The notes under the pieces were generated by a model, which worked only from the letters and a program-made list of their open reading frames with translations, had not been told where the DNA came from and searched no databases. This document shows positions 14,559-22,366 of a stretch of 37,506 nt of DNA, piece by piece. The translations under genes were made by a program, and so were the position numbers. The DNA lies in the NCBI GenBank assembly GCA_030612365.1, contig JAUWOA010000010.1, positions 1-37,506 on the forward strand, in the 5' to 3' direction. Source of the stretch: Candidatus Thorarchaeota archaeon (GTDB lineage: Archaea; Asgardarchaeota; Thorarchaeia; Thorarchaeales; Thorarchaeaceae). Positions within the stretch are counted from its first letter, which is position 1; every line of letters begins with the position of its first letter.

Positions 14559-16673
14559 TCAAATCCAATCTCCGGTTTCCAGCTTGGTAGGCAAGTACTC
14601 GTCTGTTAGATACTGGAATGAATGACTTGCAAAGGCCTGTATCTCAGCCTTCTCCTTCAGTTGCAGCATCAGCTTCAAGTCCTTGACCCAAGCTTTGTTC
14701 TTCTGGATAAAGGGCTCCTTGAGCATATCCTTCACTCTTTTGATGTCTGTTGGTTCCATTGGTATCCGAACAGCTTTCGGAATATTGTACGCGTCAAGGT
14801 CTCTGCTCAAGACACCAAGCAGTTTCAGATCTGGTGTGGCTATGAATGGTGATTCGTAACTGAGTCTTTTACTGCCGCGAAGAAACACCGAGTAGATATA
14901 GTGTCCGTACGGATCTGAATCGACAAGGGCGAAGGCAGGAATTTCAAGCTCCTTAACAAGCATCTTCAGGAATGCTCTCGTTGCGATGTCACCACTACCC
15001 TTTCCTGTAAGGACAATGCACGGTTGTCGGTTCCAGTATTTCGCTTCAGACAGGCGCATCACTGCGGCATCCTTCTCGGAAAGCAGGATAAACTCTGCAT
15101 CACTTTCAAGAATCTCCACCTGTTCGAGGAATGGTGTGATTGCCCACCCGCCTGTACCCATCTTCGTCAAATCAATAGTATCGCCGCCATCTCTTATGAC
15201 CACACGGCCCATGGCTGATCCTCGGGCTGAAGCAACAACATGGACACTGTCTCGAGTCGTACGAAGCATAGATGCAACATCCTCAATGATTTTGTCGCTA
15301 TACTTTTGTTCCCGAAACAGGTTAACGTCACTGTAGAACACCTCTCGTTTCGTTGCGTGTAGGTTGGCCTTGAGCAACTGAAATACTATCTCCATTACTC
15401 GAGCAGTGCGTGTGGCATCTACGACGGACGCCAATGAATGATAGGGTCGCGTGATGGTCTTCATTCCAAGGAGGAGAAGGTCTCTAATCTCGTCCCAGAT
15501 GATGTTGTCTGCGGATCTGCGGGGAATCTCAAAGGCAGGGCGACCTGTCATCATAGTCTCGTTGAGGACCTCCATGGCAACTTGGATTAGCTTGTCCTGT
15601 GTTTCATTGGCTGTTAAACCAACAACTTGGACTGTGTCCTCTATTGTTAATTCGCCCTCTTTGGGCTCCGCCCCAGCTGCGAGAGCCTCAGCTCTTTTCT
15701 CAGCATCCTTCCACTTCTTCTTCATCTGCTTGGCAACACGAGTGACAGCCGCAGGGACGGGAAGGCCTGATTTCTTCTTCTTTGCTTTCGTCCTTGGATG
15801 CTTCTTTGGAATCTGTTCTGCATCCTTTTTTATTGGTTTCTTCTTGGTTGGTGCCTTCTTGGACGAATCTTTCTTTTGTGGAGTCTTCTTTTTGGATCCT
15901 ACTTTCTTGGCCACAACTGCTACCTCCGCAGGAACCTCCTCCTTGGGAGTCACGGGTTTCTCCACGAGCTTCGGTTCTATCTTGGGACCAACCTTTCCAG
16001 TTATTGCTTGCATCTCCCTATCTTGAATAGCCTTCTTCGCCGCGACAATTATCATCTTCGCTCGATTAACGCTCAAGCCGCTCACAATTCGTGCAACACT
16101 TTGCGGACGTGCTCGGGATAATCGGGACACAGAATCATATCCTGAGTCCTCGAGCTTGCGTACCATCTTTGCACCCACACCTGGCAGAGAAGCAAGAGAA
16201 ATCTTAGCTGGACCTTGCGTGATTTCCACTGCTGCATCATCAGGCTCAATGTCTGTTACAGGCTTCAGCTTGGTACTCATCTCAGGCGCATTGATAGATT
16301 CCTTTGCAGCTCGCACCAAGTTCTTCGCACCCGTCTTACTTAGTCCGTTCACTTTTTTCGCAACGCTTTTCGATCTGGCTTTTGAGAGTTTGAGAACAGA
16401 GTCATATCCTGCAGCTACAAGTCGGTTTCTAAGCTTGGTCCCAACACCCGGAAGCGAAGCTAATGACGGACCTGTCACAACTTGCGGCTCTTTCTTGACG
16501 GAAGTTTTTTCCTTGACCTTCTTGACAAGTGCCTTCCTCTTGGTTACCATCGCTGTGGGTTTCTTCTTGACCGTTTTCTTCTTGCTAGTGGCTTTCTTGG
16601 AAGGTTTTTTTACAAGCTCACCCAATGTAGATTGGACGGTTTCCTTTTTTCTAGTCTTCTTTCTTGAACTCAT
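14559..16673 (-). CDS. top6A: DNA topoisomerase VI subunit A with HhH/Lys-rich extension
   Basis: Spo11-like DNA-cleaving subunit of the type IIB topoisomerase. The catalytic part occupies about residues 345-704 and alone matches a normal family member. It has the winged-helix with catalytic Tyr447 (TKREVFY), then a Toprim domain with Glu533 (LLSEKDA) and Asp585/Asp587 (LVDSDPYG). In front is an extension of about 340 residues: a Lys-rich tail, a helix-hairpin-helix unit (about 69-125, LPGVGTKLRNRL), a second copy (about 158-215, LPGVGAKMVRKL), then another Lys/Pro-rich stretch. The two units are about half identical and resemble the RadA N-terminal domain. The start ATG overlaps the top6B stop (ATGA), so translation is probably coupled. 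The fusion looks real: one unbroken frame with consistent composition. Confidence 0.95.
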   Translation of the reverse strand: MSSRKKTRKKETVQSTLGELVKKPSKKATSKKKTVKKKPTAMVTKRKALVKKVKEKTSVKKEPQVVTGPSLASLPGVGTKLRNRLVAAGYDSVLKLSKARSKSVAKKVNGLSKTGAKNLVRAAKESINAPEMSTKLKPVTDIEPDDAAVEITQGPAKISLASLPGVGAKMVRKLEDSGYDSVSRLSRARPQSVARIVSGLSVNRAKMIIVAAKKAIQDREMQAITGKVGPKIEPKLVEKPVTPKEEVPAEVAVVAKKVGSKKKTPQKKDSSKKAPTKKKPIKKDAEQIPKKHPRTKAKKKKSGLPVPAAVTRVAKQMKKKWKDAEKRAEALAAGAEPKEGELTIEDTVQVVGLTANETQDKLIQVAMEVLNETMMTGRPAFEIPRRSADNIIWDEIRDLLLLGMKTITRPYHSLASVVDATRTARVMEIVFQLLKANLHATKREVFYSDVNLFREQKYSDKIIEDVASMLRTTRDSVHVVASARGSAMGRVVIRDGGDTIDLTKMGTGGWAITPFLEQVEILESDAEFILLSEKDAAVMRLSEAKYWNRQPCIVLTGKGSGDIATRAFLKMLVKELEIPAFALVDSDPYGHYIYSVFLRGSKRLSYESPFIATPDLKLLGVLSRDLDAYNIPKAVRIPMEPTDIKRVKDMLKEPFIQKNKAWVKDLKLMLQLKEKAEIQAFASHSFQYLTDEYLPTKLETGDWI

Positions 16674-18736
16674 TCTGTGCCGCCCTCCATTGAAGCCTCT
16701 GCGGGTTCACCATCGCCAAGAGGCATGTCTGCAACAAGATCGGTTCCTTTTGCGTCTGTTTCGGTTTCCTCAGCGTCAACTTGTGTTTCAAATCCAGTTA
16801 TGGAGTCCCTCATTTTCCTGGCGAGTACCTCAGCATTGAACTTGGGTTTCTTGCGGCCATCATTGACTATGTTGGCTAGACTCTGAGCGAACTGATCTGC
16901 GTACATAGCAAGAATTCCCGCTCTCTTTGCCTTTCGACGTGCAGTTTCACGCCTTGTGATGAATCTCTTGAACTTCCGACCTGTATCTTCAAGGGCAAGC
17001 TTGATCTCTCTTAGAAGAACCTCATCTTCTGCTAGAGCCTGCTTACTCTGACCCTTGAACATCACATGCACATATGCACCAGCCACATGAATGAAGACCA
17101 TTATTTGACCACGAGGGATGCCATTATCGAATGTGGCGACCTTGTAGTTCTTCCAATTGACCGATGCTGTGCTTTTCCACGTCGCGCAGTCACTGTTATC
17201 CCTAAGCTTGGGCACGCGATTCACAAACCGCCAAAGCGCCATTGGGGCTGAAGTAGCGGTCCTCAGATCCCCACCATACGCGATACAGACTTCCACTGCG
17301 AAGGAAAGGCCCTTTCCAGAGGTGGGTTTGCGTGTCACCGCGGTGACGAACTCAGGATTGTAAGCCAGATTAATCGTCTGCTCGAAGACCTCAGCTCCAA
17401 CAGGTACAACCGTGTCCGTCGGTGGAGAGATGTACTCCTGACTTGAGAATGACTTGTACAATAGCTCCACTTCTGTCTTGGACAAAGAATCAGCAGGCGT
17501 CTTCATACTCAAAGTATCAAGGTGACGGCGCCGTAGTTCCTTATTCGCGCTTTGGATGATAGTTCGAGCCTTGTTTGTGCTTAGCCTAACAAACGCCCGC
17601 GTGAGGAAGCGTCCTAAATCATTCTCTAGGGTTTCCCGTAGAAGGTCCTGGAATTCTCCAATCCGTATACTTGCAGGATGAGGTTGAGCATACTTGGGCT
17701 CATCTGGGAAGCTCTTCACACGCCGTGGATGGATATGAACAACGCCGTATGGATCAATAAACACAAGCGTGACGTGTGCGTTGAGAAGAGAAGCCATCTC
17801 TGTGTAAATGTCAGCATAACCCCGTCTGTACTGGATGTTTAGGTAGTAGAGTTTGATGAATGTACCGTGCTCCAATGGAAGGTCCATATTGATGGGACCA
17901 CTAACGTAATCCTTTGTATTAGCTGTCGTCGTATAAAAGTCAGCTGCAGTGGCCTTATCCGATGTGAACCGCTTGGAAACGGTGAAGATTGGTTTTCCAG
18001 TTGTATTCTGGGAATCACTGAATGCAGATGGTGCGCCGAAACCCTGACTTCCTCTGGTTTGCTTTAATTTCTCCGATTTGCTTGAAGCCAGATAGATACC
18101 GTACTTCTCGAGGTCTGACGGAATCATACCCACACCATTGTCAAAGCAGATGAATTCGTAAACCTTTAACCCCTCATCATCGTCGAGTGGTATTAGGTCA
18201 GGCATTTGAACTTCCGTGAGCTGCATCACGACTAGGGGTTCACGTTTCTTAATCAGACTCCTGAATGGAACCAAGAACTTCCTGAACCTCGTGAGTTGTT
18301 CATCCAGCGTTTCTTTTCGACGAGGGGGGATATCGACTTTCTTTCCAGCGCGAACATCCTTTTCGAGCCGCTTACTGAGAGCAATCGAGTCGTGCAGGGT
18401 TCCCTCAAGCTTATCCCGTACCTCCTGAACAATCTCCGGGTCCAGTGCATCCTTAAGTCGGGGCCTTTTATCTGTCTTCCACCACCAGCTCTCCAACGCG
18501 TCGATAGCATTGTCTAGGAACTCTATGCTAAACTGGGTGTGCTTGTTGAGCCCCGTTTCGAAGCCGACCAGCTGAGTTCTCTTTCGCATGAACTTGGCAA
18601 TCGTGCCTTGGCGAATGTCGCCTGTTTCTTCCATAGTTGGGACATTAGCTGTCGTCTTCTTGCCACCACTTGGCTTACCGGAGCCACGCTTCTTCTTGCG
18701 AGACTTGGTGCGCTTAGTCTTCTTCGAAGGACTCAT
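16670..18736 (-). CDS. top6B: DNA topoisomerase VI subunit B
   Basis: GHKL-type ATPase subunit of topoisomerase VI, which dimerises on ATP binding to act as the gate. The N-box reads FLDNAIDA (Asn79 in the long frame), the G1 box FDNGVGM (Asp202) and the G2 region RGSQGFGAPSAFS. A transducer-like segment with the lysine-containing FKGQSKQALAE follows near 580. The N-box and G1 box are about 120 residues apart instead of the usual 35 or so, so a charged helical insertion of about 90 residues is present. The N-terminus is Lys/Arg/Ser-rich and the C-terminus acidic. Start: GTG 18745 is possible, but ATG 18736 has GGAGTGA at good spacing. It is the first gene of the top6B-top6A operon. Confidence 0.95.
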   Translation of the reverse strand: MSPSKKTKRTKSRKKKRGSGKPSGGKKTTANVPTMEETGDIRQGTIAKFMRKRTQLVGFETGLNKHTQFSIEFLDNAIDALESWWWKTDKRPRLKDALDPEIVQEVRDKLEGTLHDSIALSKRLEKDVRAGKKVDIPPRRKETLDEQLTRFRKFLVPFRSLIKKREPLVVMQLTEVQMPDLIPLDDDEGLKVYEFICFDNGVGMIPSDLEKYGIYLASSKSEKLKQTRGSQGFGAPSAFSDSQNTTGKPIFTVSKRFTSDKATAADFYTTTANTKDYVSGPINMDLPLEHGTFIKLYYLNIQYRRGYADIYTEMASLLNAHVTLVFIDPYGVVHIHPRRVKSFPDEPKYAQPHPASIRIGEFQDLLRETLENDLGRFLTRAFVRLSTNKARTIIQSANKELRRRHLDTLSMKTPADSLSKTEVELLYKSFSSQEYISPPTDTVVPVGAEVFEQTINLAYNPEFVTAVTRKPTSGKGLSFAVEVCIAYGGDLRTATSAPMALWRFVNRVPKLRDNSDCATWKSTASVNWKNYKVATFDNGIPRGQIMVFIHVAGAYVHVMFKGQSKQALAEDEVLLREIKLALEDTGRKFKRFITRRETARRKAKRAGILAMYADQFAQSLANIVNDGRKKPKFNAEVLARKMRDSITGFETQVDAEETETDAKGTDLVADMPLGDGEPAEASMEGGTE

Positions 18737-18788
18737 TCTAATCACTCCGCAGGCTTCATTGGTTTAAGCCCTAAGATCTACATTCTTT

Positions 18789-18837
18789 TGTGGATAGGAA
18801 GACGAGCGTCTTCCCCACATAAAGCAGTTTTCTGCTT
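18789..18837. other. Two strong hairpins between top6B and cofE
   Basis: The first hairpin is TGTGG-ata-GGAAGAC-gagc-GTCTTCC-CCACA (18789-18819): twelve pairs, a four-base loop and a three-base bulge. The second is AAGCAG-tttt-CTGCTT (18822-18837). They lie about 50 bases before the top6B start and about 180 bases before cofE. On either strand they could form in a leader RNA or act as protein sites. They do not match a known riboswitch that I recognise. The rest of the 18737-19012 gap holds no gene I can defend. Confidence 0.5.
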
Positions 18838-19012
18838 CTAGATATTGTGGAACCTTCATCATGCCTATTAGGCTTTTGCCGGTGTACATGCGCGTAGAGG
18901 CAATCTGGTCCTTCTGGAGCACTCCTCTGAAAGAGCGGGTTTCTTCCAGAGAAGTGAACAATAAGCAGAGGATTTTTCCGTGTTACAGATACTGGGGGAC
19001 TGAGATGAAGCA

Positions 19013-19768
19013 TTGAGCAAACAAAGTATCTCCATCATGGCACTGCTAGGTGTCCCCATCATTGAACATGGAGATGATGTTGCAGATGTTATACTCAAGG
19101 CTCTTGAAACCTCCAACATTCAGCTGCTGGATGGAGACCTAGTCATTATCGCACACACAGTTGTTTCGAAGTCCGAAGGGAGAATTGTGCGCGGTGACGA
19201 AGTGTCAGTTTCAGACAGGGCAAAAGAAATAGCCGATCAGAATGGTTTCGATCCTGTGCAAGTCGAACTGGCATTGAGAGAGAGCAAGGAAGTGATTCGG
19301 AGCGACGGTGCTCTCATCACTGAAACCAAAACAGGACTTATCTGCAACTTCAGCGGAGTTGATCATTCAAATGCACCCAAGGATTCGTATGTTCTTCTTC
19401 CTGAGAACCCTGACCGGAGTGCGAGCGATATCTTGAGGATGCTGACCAATTCGACTGGGGTCAGATTAGGGATTGTCATAACCGATACACAGGGAAGACC
19501 TTGGCGAAAGGGGTCCGTGAATCTTGCAGTCGGGTCTGCAGGGATTAATGCGTTCAAGCACAACAGAGGGAAGCAAGATCTCTATGGAAGAACCCTCAAG
19601 AGGTCAACTGTCTGTCAGGTGGACGAGCTGGCAGCCTCCGCGGAACCACTCATGGGGCAAGCAGACGAGGGTATTCCAATCGTTATTATCCGGGGCTACG
19701 AATATGAAGATGGCTCTGAGAGGAGTAGGGATGTTCCCCGCCCAAAGAGCGAGGAACTCTTTCGATGA
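19013..19768 (+). CDS. cofE: F420-0:gamma-glutamyl ligase CofE
   Basis: GTP-dependent ligase that adds L-glutamates to coenzyme F420-0, the deazaflavin hydride carrier. The 251 residues match the stand-alone archaeal enzyme. Family segments are visible: GDLVIIAHTVVSKSEGR near the N-terminus, a central ITDTQGRPWRKGSVNLAVG motif, then GINAFKHNRGKQDLYGRTL and a DELAASAEPLMGQADEGIP end. The start is TTG 19013, with a GAGATGA ribosome-site-like sequence a few bases upstream; ATG 19037 would cut into the first conserved strand. It implies the organism makes or uses F420. No other cof genes are in the window. It is divergent from top6B and convergent with a zinc-ribbon protein gene. Confidence 0.95.
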   Translation: MSKQSISIMALLGVPIIEHGDDVADVILKALETSNIQLLDGDLVIIAHTVVSKSEGRIVRGDEVSVSDRAKEIADQNGFDPVQVELALRESKEVIRSDGALITETKTGLICNFSGVDHSNAPKDSYVLLPENPDRSASDILRMLTNSTGVRLGIVITDTQGRPWRKGSVNLAVGSAGINAFKHNRGKQDLYGRTLKRSTVCQVDELAASAEPLMGQADEGIPIVIIRGYEYEDGSERSRDVPRPKSEELFR

Positions 19769-19779
19769 CTAGTATGATC

Positions 19780-20598
19780 CTAGACCGGTTGTCCACACTT
19801 ACCGCAGAATTTTGAACCCGCGGGCAGTGGCTGGCCACACTTCGTGCAGAACCCGCCGCCTCCTTCTGTGGGCACATGGATATGGATGGTTTCGCCCCCG
19901 CCTTGAGCTGGTGCGCCTCCTCCACCCTCAATTGGCGCTCCACACTTTGGACAAGAAATAGCATTCGGAGCATTGGTGCCGCAGTATGGGCACTTGCCCT
20001 CACTCTGGGCAGAAGTGACATTTGCAATGACAGAGGGAATGACCTTGCTCTGCCTGAACTCAAACTGCATGTTTCCACCTGATTTGAGCTCGACTATCAG
20101 TTTCTTGCCGCTCTGAGTGGCTTGACTGATTGCCACAAGCGGGAGGGCGATGGTTTCCGTGTTTCCGTTCTTGTCTTTGTTGTAATATGAATCCCTAGTC
20201 CATGATGAAATCGCTACGCCAATGGATGCATAGGCTACTGTTCGACCAGCACGCCGGATCGCGTGTCCAGCAACTCCTCCGACGCTACTGCCAATAATAT
20301 CAGCGGCTATGGCCCCACCAACTGCAGCAGCAATGCCTCCGAACTTTCCCATGCCGCCCCATTTTGAAGGCTTCTTGATCCATACGATACGGACATCGGT
20401 GAGCTCGAGTGAGCCATCCTCACCATCAAACTTCACATCTTTTTCTCTTATCATCTTCTTCTCATAGTTCATGGTCGTGAGACCAGAGCCCGAATAGGTC
20501 ACCGTTAGAAAGTCAGGTCGTTCTCCCAAGTATAACACCGACCGATTCTTGAAATCAAATGATTTTAACTTTGTTGAGGATGAACTGTGGAACCGCAT
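19780..20598 (-). CDS. PH-like/glycine-rich membrane protein with C-terminal zinc ribbons
   Basis: Protein of unknown function with a layered architecture. Residues about 45-80 look like part of a PH/GRAM-like beta domain (GSLELTDVRIVWIKKP). A Gly/Ala-rich hydrophobic stretch follows (about 82-118, GGIAAAVGGAIAADIIG) that could insert in or lie on a membrane. A second beta segment comes next, then two zinc ribbons: CPYC/CPKC near 204-220 and CTKC/CGKC near the C-terminus. They are separated by a Gly-rich linker containing a HIHV segment. The frame opens at ATG 20598, but an internal ATG at 20472 (MNYEKKMIREKD) could be the true start, because the first 42 residues show no clear pattern. It converges with cofE. 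Confidence 0.65.
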   Translation of the reverse strand: MRFHSSSSTKLKSFDFKNRSVLYLGERPDFLTVTYSGSGLTTMNYEKKMIREKDVKFDGEDGSLELTDVRIVWIKKPSKWGGMGKFGGIAAAVGGAIAADIIGSSVGGVAGHAIRRAGRTVAYASIGVAISSWTRDSYYNKDKNGNTETIALPLVAISQATQSGKKLIVELKSGGNMQFEFRQSKVIPSVIANVTSAQSEGKCPYCGTNAPNAISCPKCGAPIEGGGGAPAQGGGETIHIHVPTEGGGGFCTKCGQPLPAGSKFCGKCGQPV

Positions 20599-20660
20599 GC
20601 ACCACTCAAATCACGTCATCTGCTTCAGCAGGATAGATTTGGGAATCTGTAGATGTGCAA

Positions 20661-22172
20661 TTATTCTTCGGTGGGCTTATCGTCGAATACTTCAGTAGGC
20701 CATGTTTCCGTGAATTCCTCCGAAGACACATCCCCAAGCCCATCTGATTCCGCCAAGGGGGTCATCCAAGTTTCCTCTGTAGGGACCGGTTTTGGCTGGG
20801 CAAGTCCATGTCTAATCAACAGCACGCCCACGAAAGACACAATCGCAATCCCTGTCAGTGTCAACGGAAAGCCATACATGGGAACAAGCATGCCAAATAG
20901 CGCGATCTGCGGAATCGCAAAGATAATCGCTACTGTTGGGATGAGCGAGTATATGCTATTGCGAATACGATTCGGAATGACATCCAAGAGCATGCGCTGG
21001 GTGAGAATCTCTGCAAATCCACCAAAGAAGCTCGTAGCAGCAAATGTGATGAAAGCAAGGATGATAGGGATGAACGATTGTTGCGGAATGCTCGCTATGA
21101 CCAAGTCGGTAAAAGGCCATATCACTTCGATTGTAGGTGCACCCGGCGGCGCAGGAGGAAAGAAATAGGTAATTGCCGCGAGGATTCCAAAGAATAGGAA
21201 ACCACACGTTTGAAGGAGACGAAAACGGGGGATCCATTTCTTGGGCTCAAATCGTTTTGACCAGATGCCTGACCGCTCCCGTGCCGCGACTCCGGGCAAG
21301 AACAAGAGAGTACGATAGCTCGCCACTGCTACGTCGGTAATAAGGTAGCTATAGTAGAATGGAAAGAGGATCAAGTTTCCCCAAACCATTATGCTGCTGA
21401 TTGTTAGCATCCCGCCGATGATAAGGTACTTGATAAACTTATCACCGAACAGGAATTTCACTCCAGACTTGAGTATCGACAAGTATTCACTTGTGGAAGG
21501 CCGTTTCTCTCGGGCTTCTCGAACCTCTGGGAAGTCCACGACATACTTAAACACTGCAATTGCTACTACCACACAGAGGACAGCCTGGAGTTGAAACACC
21601 CAAGCCCTCTGGAACACCACCGCTAGAAGGCTGCCGGGGATCAGTGATAGCGTCGCGACTATCCCAAAGATCATTCCAATCCGGCCTTGAAAAACACCGT
21701 ACTGTTTTCTTTCTGTGTCCTCAGGCATCGCCGCCCTGTAGTTATTGTCAAACCAGGCACCGAATGCTCCACTATCCTGCGCCGCCGCGAATCCTTGTAG
21801 CGCATAGATTGCAACCAGAAAGAGGAATGGAGTCGAGCTAGTGACCAGCGACACCATATAGAATGCAACACCATATAGAATGAAAGCTGAAGAGATTATG
21901 TATCGCTGGCCGAGCCAGTCCCCGATTCCTCCTGTAGGATAGTCGAAAATTGTCTGTACCGTCAGCTGAATAACTACAAGGACACCTACCAAACCCATGC
22001 CCTGCATGAAGTCGCCGCTCCCCAGCGCCTCTGCTATGAAAATGACGTAGAACGTTGTTGAGAGCATGACCGTCACGGAGATTAAGGGGAAGAATACAAC
22101 CATGAGCCGAGCCATTCTCATTATCTTGTCGTTGGGCTCAGTGAAACCAAAGAAGTTCGCCAGTCTGGTCAT
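20661..22172 (-). CDS. MFS transporter (tandem copy 1)
   Basis: Major facilitator superfamily permease of 503 residues with about 12 membrane helices. The family's motif A lies between helices 2 and 3 as GGIGDWLGQRY. The C-terminal tail is acidic and cytoplasmic. It is clearly paralogous to the next gene upstream (for example RAWVFQLQAVLCVVVA versus RAWVFQVQAVLCVVIA), so the pair arose by duplication. The start ATG 22172 is well supported by GGAGGA eight bases upstream. A 56-codon ORF fills the gap to the other MFS gene, and its stop overlaps this start as ATGA. The substrate cannot be predicted; drug or peptide export and metabolite uptake are all possible. Confidence 0.9.
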   Translation of the reverse strand: MTRLANFFGFTEPNDKIMRMARLMVVFFPLISVTVMLSTTFYVIFIAEALGSGDFMQGMGLVGVLVVIQLTVQTIFDYPTGGIGDWLGQRYIISSAFILYGVAFYMVSLVTSSTPFLFLVAIYALQGFAAAQDSGAFGAWFDNNYRAAMPEDTERKQYGVFQGRIGMIFGIVATLSLIPGSLLAVVFQRAWVFQLQAVLCVVVAIAVFKYVVDFPEVREAREKRPSTSEYLSILKSGVKFLFGDKFIKYLIIGGMLTISSIMVWGNLILFPFYYSYLITDVAVASYRTLLFLPGVAARERSGIWSKRFEPKKWIPRFRLLQTCGFLFFGILAAITYFFPPAPPGAPTIEVIWPFTDLVIASIPQQSFIPIILAFITFAATSFFGGFAEILTQRMLLDVIPNRIRNSIYSLIPTVAIIFAIPQIALFGMLVPMYGFPLTLTGIAIVSFVGVLLIRHGLAQPKPVPTEETWMTPLAESDGLGDVSSEEFTETWPTEVFDDKPTEE

Positions 22173-22339
22173 CTATCGATTCCTCCAAGAATCTCGAGGT
22201 CTGCTACCTTTGGAATTACAATTTGAAAGACAAGGCTAAGATTCCTTAAAGAATCTTGTATTCCGGGAGGTGCAGTTCGTAGAGGCCACTCAATTAGTGC
22301 AGTTGAACTCGATGCGGGATTCACCATATCACTCTCCAT
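22169..22339 (-). CDS. Possible 56-residue ORF coupled to MFS copy 1
   Basis: Too short for the ORF track. It starts at ATG 22339, 27 bases after the stop of MFS copy 2, and its TGA overlaps the ATG of MFS copy 1. The peptide (MESDMVNPASSS...EILGGIDR) has a polar N-terminus and a partly hydrophobic helix (LVFQIVIPKVADLEIL). It contains a perfect inverted repeat, AAGATTC-cttaaa-GAATCTT (22238-22257), which could instead be an operator if this stretch is non-coding. The ribosome site for ATG 22339 is weak. I cannot decide between a small gene and an intergenic regulatory region. Confidence 0.35.
   Translation of the reverse strand: MESDMVNPASSSTALIEWPLRTAPPGIQDSLRNLSLVFQIVIPKVADLEILGGIDR
22238..22257. 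repeat. Perfect inverted repeat before MFS copy 1
   Basis: AAGATTC-cttaaa-GAATCTT, with seven-base arms and a six-base AT-rich centre. On the minus strand the centre reads TTTAAG and could be a TATA-like element, putting a transcript start about 50 bases before ATG 22172. It is either an operator over a promoter or part of the 56-codon ORF. Confidence 0.4.
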
Positions 22340-22366
22340 TAGGTGGTTAGGCGGCCCCCAAGGGAG

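Noticed and set aside
15451-16026. 191-codon plus-strand ORF
   Set aside because: It lies antisense to the Lys-rich extension of top6A. AAG/AAA codons read as CTT/TTT in reverse give a long Phe/Leu-rich shadow frame.
18764-18961. 65-codon minus ORF just upstream of top6B
   Set aside because: It needs a TTG start without a ribosome site, contains the strong hairpins, and has no recognisable features. It cannot be excluded but is not supported.
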